A DNA stretch of 14,129 nt from an uncultured Veillonellaceae bacterium (lineage in GTDB: Bacteria > Bacillota > Negativicutes > Veillonellales > Negativicoccaceae), in assembly GCA_947254705.1 (NCBI GenBank), contig CAMYCX010000027.1, forward strand, positions 1 through 14,129. The letters are read 5' to 3'. Positions 11,689 through 14,129 of the stretch are shown one piece after another; positions within the stretch are counted from its first letter, which is position 1, and every line of letters begins with the position of its first letter. Below the pieces are notes generated by a model. It worked only from the letters and a program-made list of their open reading frames with translations, was not told the DNA's origin and made no database searches. The position numbers and the translations under genes were made by a program.

Positions 11689-14129
11689 CACCACGTGCCT
11701 CCTTCCGCGGCAAATTCTCGCGATTCGTTAAGCAAAAACTGCTTTACCGCATTGCCCGCGCTACTTCCCAGCCAATCCTCAAAACTCGATGCATCCATCG
11801 CCTGAACATTGATCGTTACATTGCCGCCGCCACTATTGGCAATACCTTCGCCCAAATCGGCGAACGTATCTTCATTCAGCGGTAACACCGCTTCCGGATA
11901 CTTGCCTTCGCCGATCATTGCCATCGTCGGCCCTGTTGCAATTCCCCCTGCGGCCAGCTTGGGACCACCAAACAATGCCTGATGACCGGCTGCTTGCAGG
12001 GCGTTCATTCCTGCCCCCGCCCCCATCGCCGCCGAATATGCCGCCGTCGCCTGCGCGCCTGCTGCACCGCCCGTTGCGATCAATGCGTTCATCGCTGCCG
12101 GATACCATGCAGCCGCCACTTGTGCACCCGTTGCATTTGCCATTGCAACATCTTCCGCATGCTTTTGCTTGCCGAATACAGCCTGACGAATCATACCCGA
12201 AATCCACTGTGCAAAATAATCGGAAATGACCTTATTTAACGTCTTGCCAACAGCCTGCAATGCTTGTCCCCATGACATCGTTCCCTGCAACAATCCGCTA
12301 ATGCTCTTTTCGAGCTCATCAAATCCCTGCTTACGGATATTGGAAAGCAACTCTGCGGTAGAAAAATGCGCGTCCATCATTGCGTCTTGGTATTCCTGCA
12401 TGTATTGACGTTGTTGCTCGAGCTGTTCCATGCGCATAATATTTTCTTCATCCAGTGTGGCCTGCAAGCGTTCCATATCAAGCTCATCAAATGCCGCCTT
12501 GATTTCCGCTTCGATATCCTTGTTCTGGCGCAGCATATCCTCGCGTTGCCGCAAATAGTCCGCCTCATTCGCTGCAAGTTCGGCATGCATCAACTCATCA
12601 AAACTGATCCGATTCTGTGCGTCCAGCGCATACGCCATGCCGCGTTCCTCTAAGGCCGCCCGAAACGCCGCCTGCTCTCGCGCCGTCATGCCGATATAAT
12701 CGTCGGATAATTTCCGCCAACGGTCACGGATAGCGTCGGCCGCCTTGGCCTGCGCCGTTTCCCACTCCGCAAACATGCCCGCCGCGCCGGTTAAACCTTT
12801 AAGCTGCGTCGCCTCGTTAAAATTCATCCACACATTGCGTATTTTCTGCTGAATTTCACGCATCTGCTCTGCTTCTTGCTGCGCTGCCATAATGCGCTTT
12901 TGTCCGTACAACTCAACCAGCCGTTGCTTGTCTCGTTCATAATTTTCGTTAGCGGATCGTGATTTTTCCAACTCCGCGGTTTCTTCGGCATACCACCGCT
13001 CTACCAGCTCAACACGCGTCGAAAACGTTCTCGCCCATTCATCACCGATCGATGCGGAAATGCGCGCTGCCGCATCCGCGAGCTTGTCCGTCTCCCTGCC
13101 GGCACCGCCTCCGCCGCCCCCGACCTTGCCGGACGCTCCTGACTCCGTATTACCGAACTGCGAGTAACTTACCTTCGAGGATCCGGCCTTTTTTCGTTGC
13201 TGCTCACGATGCTCAAAAAGTGCTGCCGCGCCGGTTTCGCCGACTTGATCTGAAACACCTGCCAAGGCCTTGCCGACTTCGCTGATTTTGTCCAACAGTG
13301 ATCCTAAATACCCGATCGCCGTATCGACAAACTGCCCGACCAAGGATATTCCTTCACTTACCCAGGCCGGCAAAATAGCCTCCACCAACCACATGAACTT
13401 ATCGCCGACCCACTGCAGCACCTCGCTGATTTTGGCATAAAACCAACCGAGCATATCAACAACTGCCGTCACTGCTTTCAGCATAAGAGCTGAAAACTTT
13501 GCCATAAAAAGCATTTGCGCCATCACGACACCGCCAAGCACGGCAAGCGCTCCGGCCAATACTACGCCAATCACTTTCGCAAGCGGGCGCACCGCTTGTC
13601 CGAACTTCATCAACGCATTCCGAAACGATGCGACAAGCGCACGCACAGCGCCCAGCCACTCGCCGAAAACGCTAAATCGGCTGCACAACTCGGTAAAACC
13701 TTTCTCCAGCTGATTTGCATAGCGCCAAATAGTATAAAATGCGACACCGATCGCCGCACCGATCGCAATATACGGCAATAACGGAGCCAACGCTGCAGCT
13801 GCCGCGGCAGCAAGCGGTAAAAAGCCAGCCACCGCCAATGTCACCACCGCGACGGTTAATGCCGCAAACGCGGCACCAAGTTCAGGCGGTACACAACGGC
13901 GCAAAGCCTCCGCAATCCCGCTTGATTGAACCGTCTCGCGAAACTCATTCAAAAAATCTCCCGCCTCTTGCAACAATCCCTTTAAGTTCACTGCTTCGGT
14001 TAAGGATTGGCCAATGGCGGTCATCGTTTGGTCAATATTATCCTGAATTGTGGAAAGCAGACCCGCGACCGTTTGCGATTGCAGCTCCATCATGCCGGCA
14101 GACTTCTCATTCATGCGGTCAACCAACGC
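11688..14129 (-). CDS. Tail tape measure protein, C-terminal part (5' end outside window)
   Basis: The frame stays open to the right edge, so at least 813 codons are present and the true start lies beyond the window. Alanine- and valine-rich hydrophobic stretches occur at about residues 84-133 and 184-207 of the visible part. They are typical of tape measure proteins that enter the host membrane. A glycine/serine-rich linker and a long charged coiled coil (about 340-580) follow. The C-terminus carries G-G-I-A-T-G-P-T-M-A-M-I-G-E-G-K-Y-P-E-A, the signature seen near the end of many phage tape measures. It sets tail length and is released during DNA injection. The upstream chaperone genes and their frameshift, if present, are not visible. 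Confidence 0.92.
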   Translation of the reverse strand, partial: ALVDRMNEKSAGMMELQSQTVAGLLSTIQDNIDQTMTAIGQSLTEAVNLKGLLQEAGDFLNEFRETVQSSGIAEALRRCVPPELGAAFAALTVAVVTLAVAGFLPLAAAAAAALAPLLPYIAIGAAIGVAFYTIWRYANQLEKGFTELCSRFSVFGEWLGAVRALVASFRNALMKFGQAVRPLAKVIGVVLAGALAVLGGVVMAQMLFMAKFSALMLKAVTAVVDMLGWFYAKISEVLQWVGDKFMWLVEAILPAWVSEGISLVGQFVDTAIGYLGSLLDKISEVGKALAGVSDQVGETGAAALFEHREQQRKKAGSSKVSYSQFGNTESGASGKVGGGGGGAGRETDKLADAAARISASIGDEWARTFSTRVELVERWYAEETAELEKSRSANENYERDKQRLVELYGQKRIMAAQQEAEQMREIQQKIRNVWMNFNEATQLKGLTGAAGMFAEWETAQAKAADAIRDRWRKLSDDYIGMTAREQAAFRAALEERGMAYALDAQNRISFDELMHAELAANEADYLRQREDMLRQNKDIEAEIKAAFDELDMERLQATLDEENIMRMEQLEQQRQYMQEYQDAMMDAHFSTAELLSNIRKQGFDELEKSISGLLQGTMSWGQALQAVGKTLNKVISDYFAQWISGMIRQAVFGKQKHAEDVAMANATGAQVAAAWYPAAMNALIATGGAAGAQATAAYSAAMGAGAGMNALQAAGHQALFGGPKLAAGGIATGPTMAMIGEGKYPEAVLPLNEDTFADLGEGIANSGGGNVTINVQAMDASSFEDWLGSSAGNAVKQFLLNESREFAAEGGTW

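Noticed and set aside
11872..12239. Reading frames in other frames of the tape measure gene
   Set aside because: Cys/Gly/Arg-rich translations without ribosome sites are expected shadows of an alanine- and glycine-rich gene.

Overview
The window is the late (tail, lysis and accessory) end of an integrated tailed phage, lying against the 3' end of a host tRNA-Ser gene at the left edge. Apart from the tRNA, every gene I can support is on the minus strand, so transcription runs from the right edge towards the tRNA. GC content is near 50% in the tail genes and clearly lower in the 962-1741 gene and in the small-gene cluster at 4490-5556. The tail proteins resemble those of siphoviruses and gene transfer agents of Gram-negative hosts, the small tail-end and lysis genes resemble those of Firmicutes prophages, and the lysis cassette appears to include outer-membrane (spanin) functions. 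Together these suggest a diderm Firmicute host (class Negativicutes, e.g. Megasphaera, Selenomonas or Dialister relatives). That assignment is inference, not a database result.

Layout in transcription order, right to left. 14129-6439 is the tail-tip module: tape measure protein (its 5' end lies outside the window), DUF2460-type protein, DUF2163-type protein, NlpC/P60 peptidase and a 1229-residue gpJ/GTA gp15-like tip protein. All are coupled by overlaps of 1 to 10 bases. Two small genes follow (6436-6006, xkdW/xkdX-like in position), then a terminator. 5946-4490 holds a basic protein with a toxin-like C-terminus, followed by four tandem, mutually paralogous, mostly acidic small proteins; another terminator closes it. 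4425-2896 holds a baseplate or fibre set: a BppU-N-like protein, a 51-residue protein and a fibre carrying a coiled coil and BspA-type leucine-rich repeats; then a terminator. 2850-1834 is holin plus amidase endolysin. 1741-962 is a DUF3800 accessory gene. 941-832 may be a small RNA. 741-291 holds two ORFs in different frames that start 4 bases apart and look like an inner-membrane and an outer-membrane spanin. A strong terminator at 257-287 ends the late transcript, and 54-215 contains repeats of the kind bound by phage integrases.

The most interesting part is the 5946-4490 cluster. It has the order of a toxin followed by an expanded immunity array, and the repeats carry signs of gene conversion. 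The two-frame spanin locus and the leucine-rich-repeat fibre are the next most interesting.
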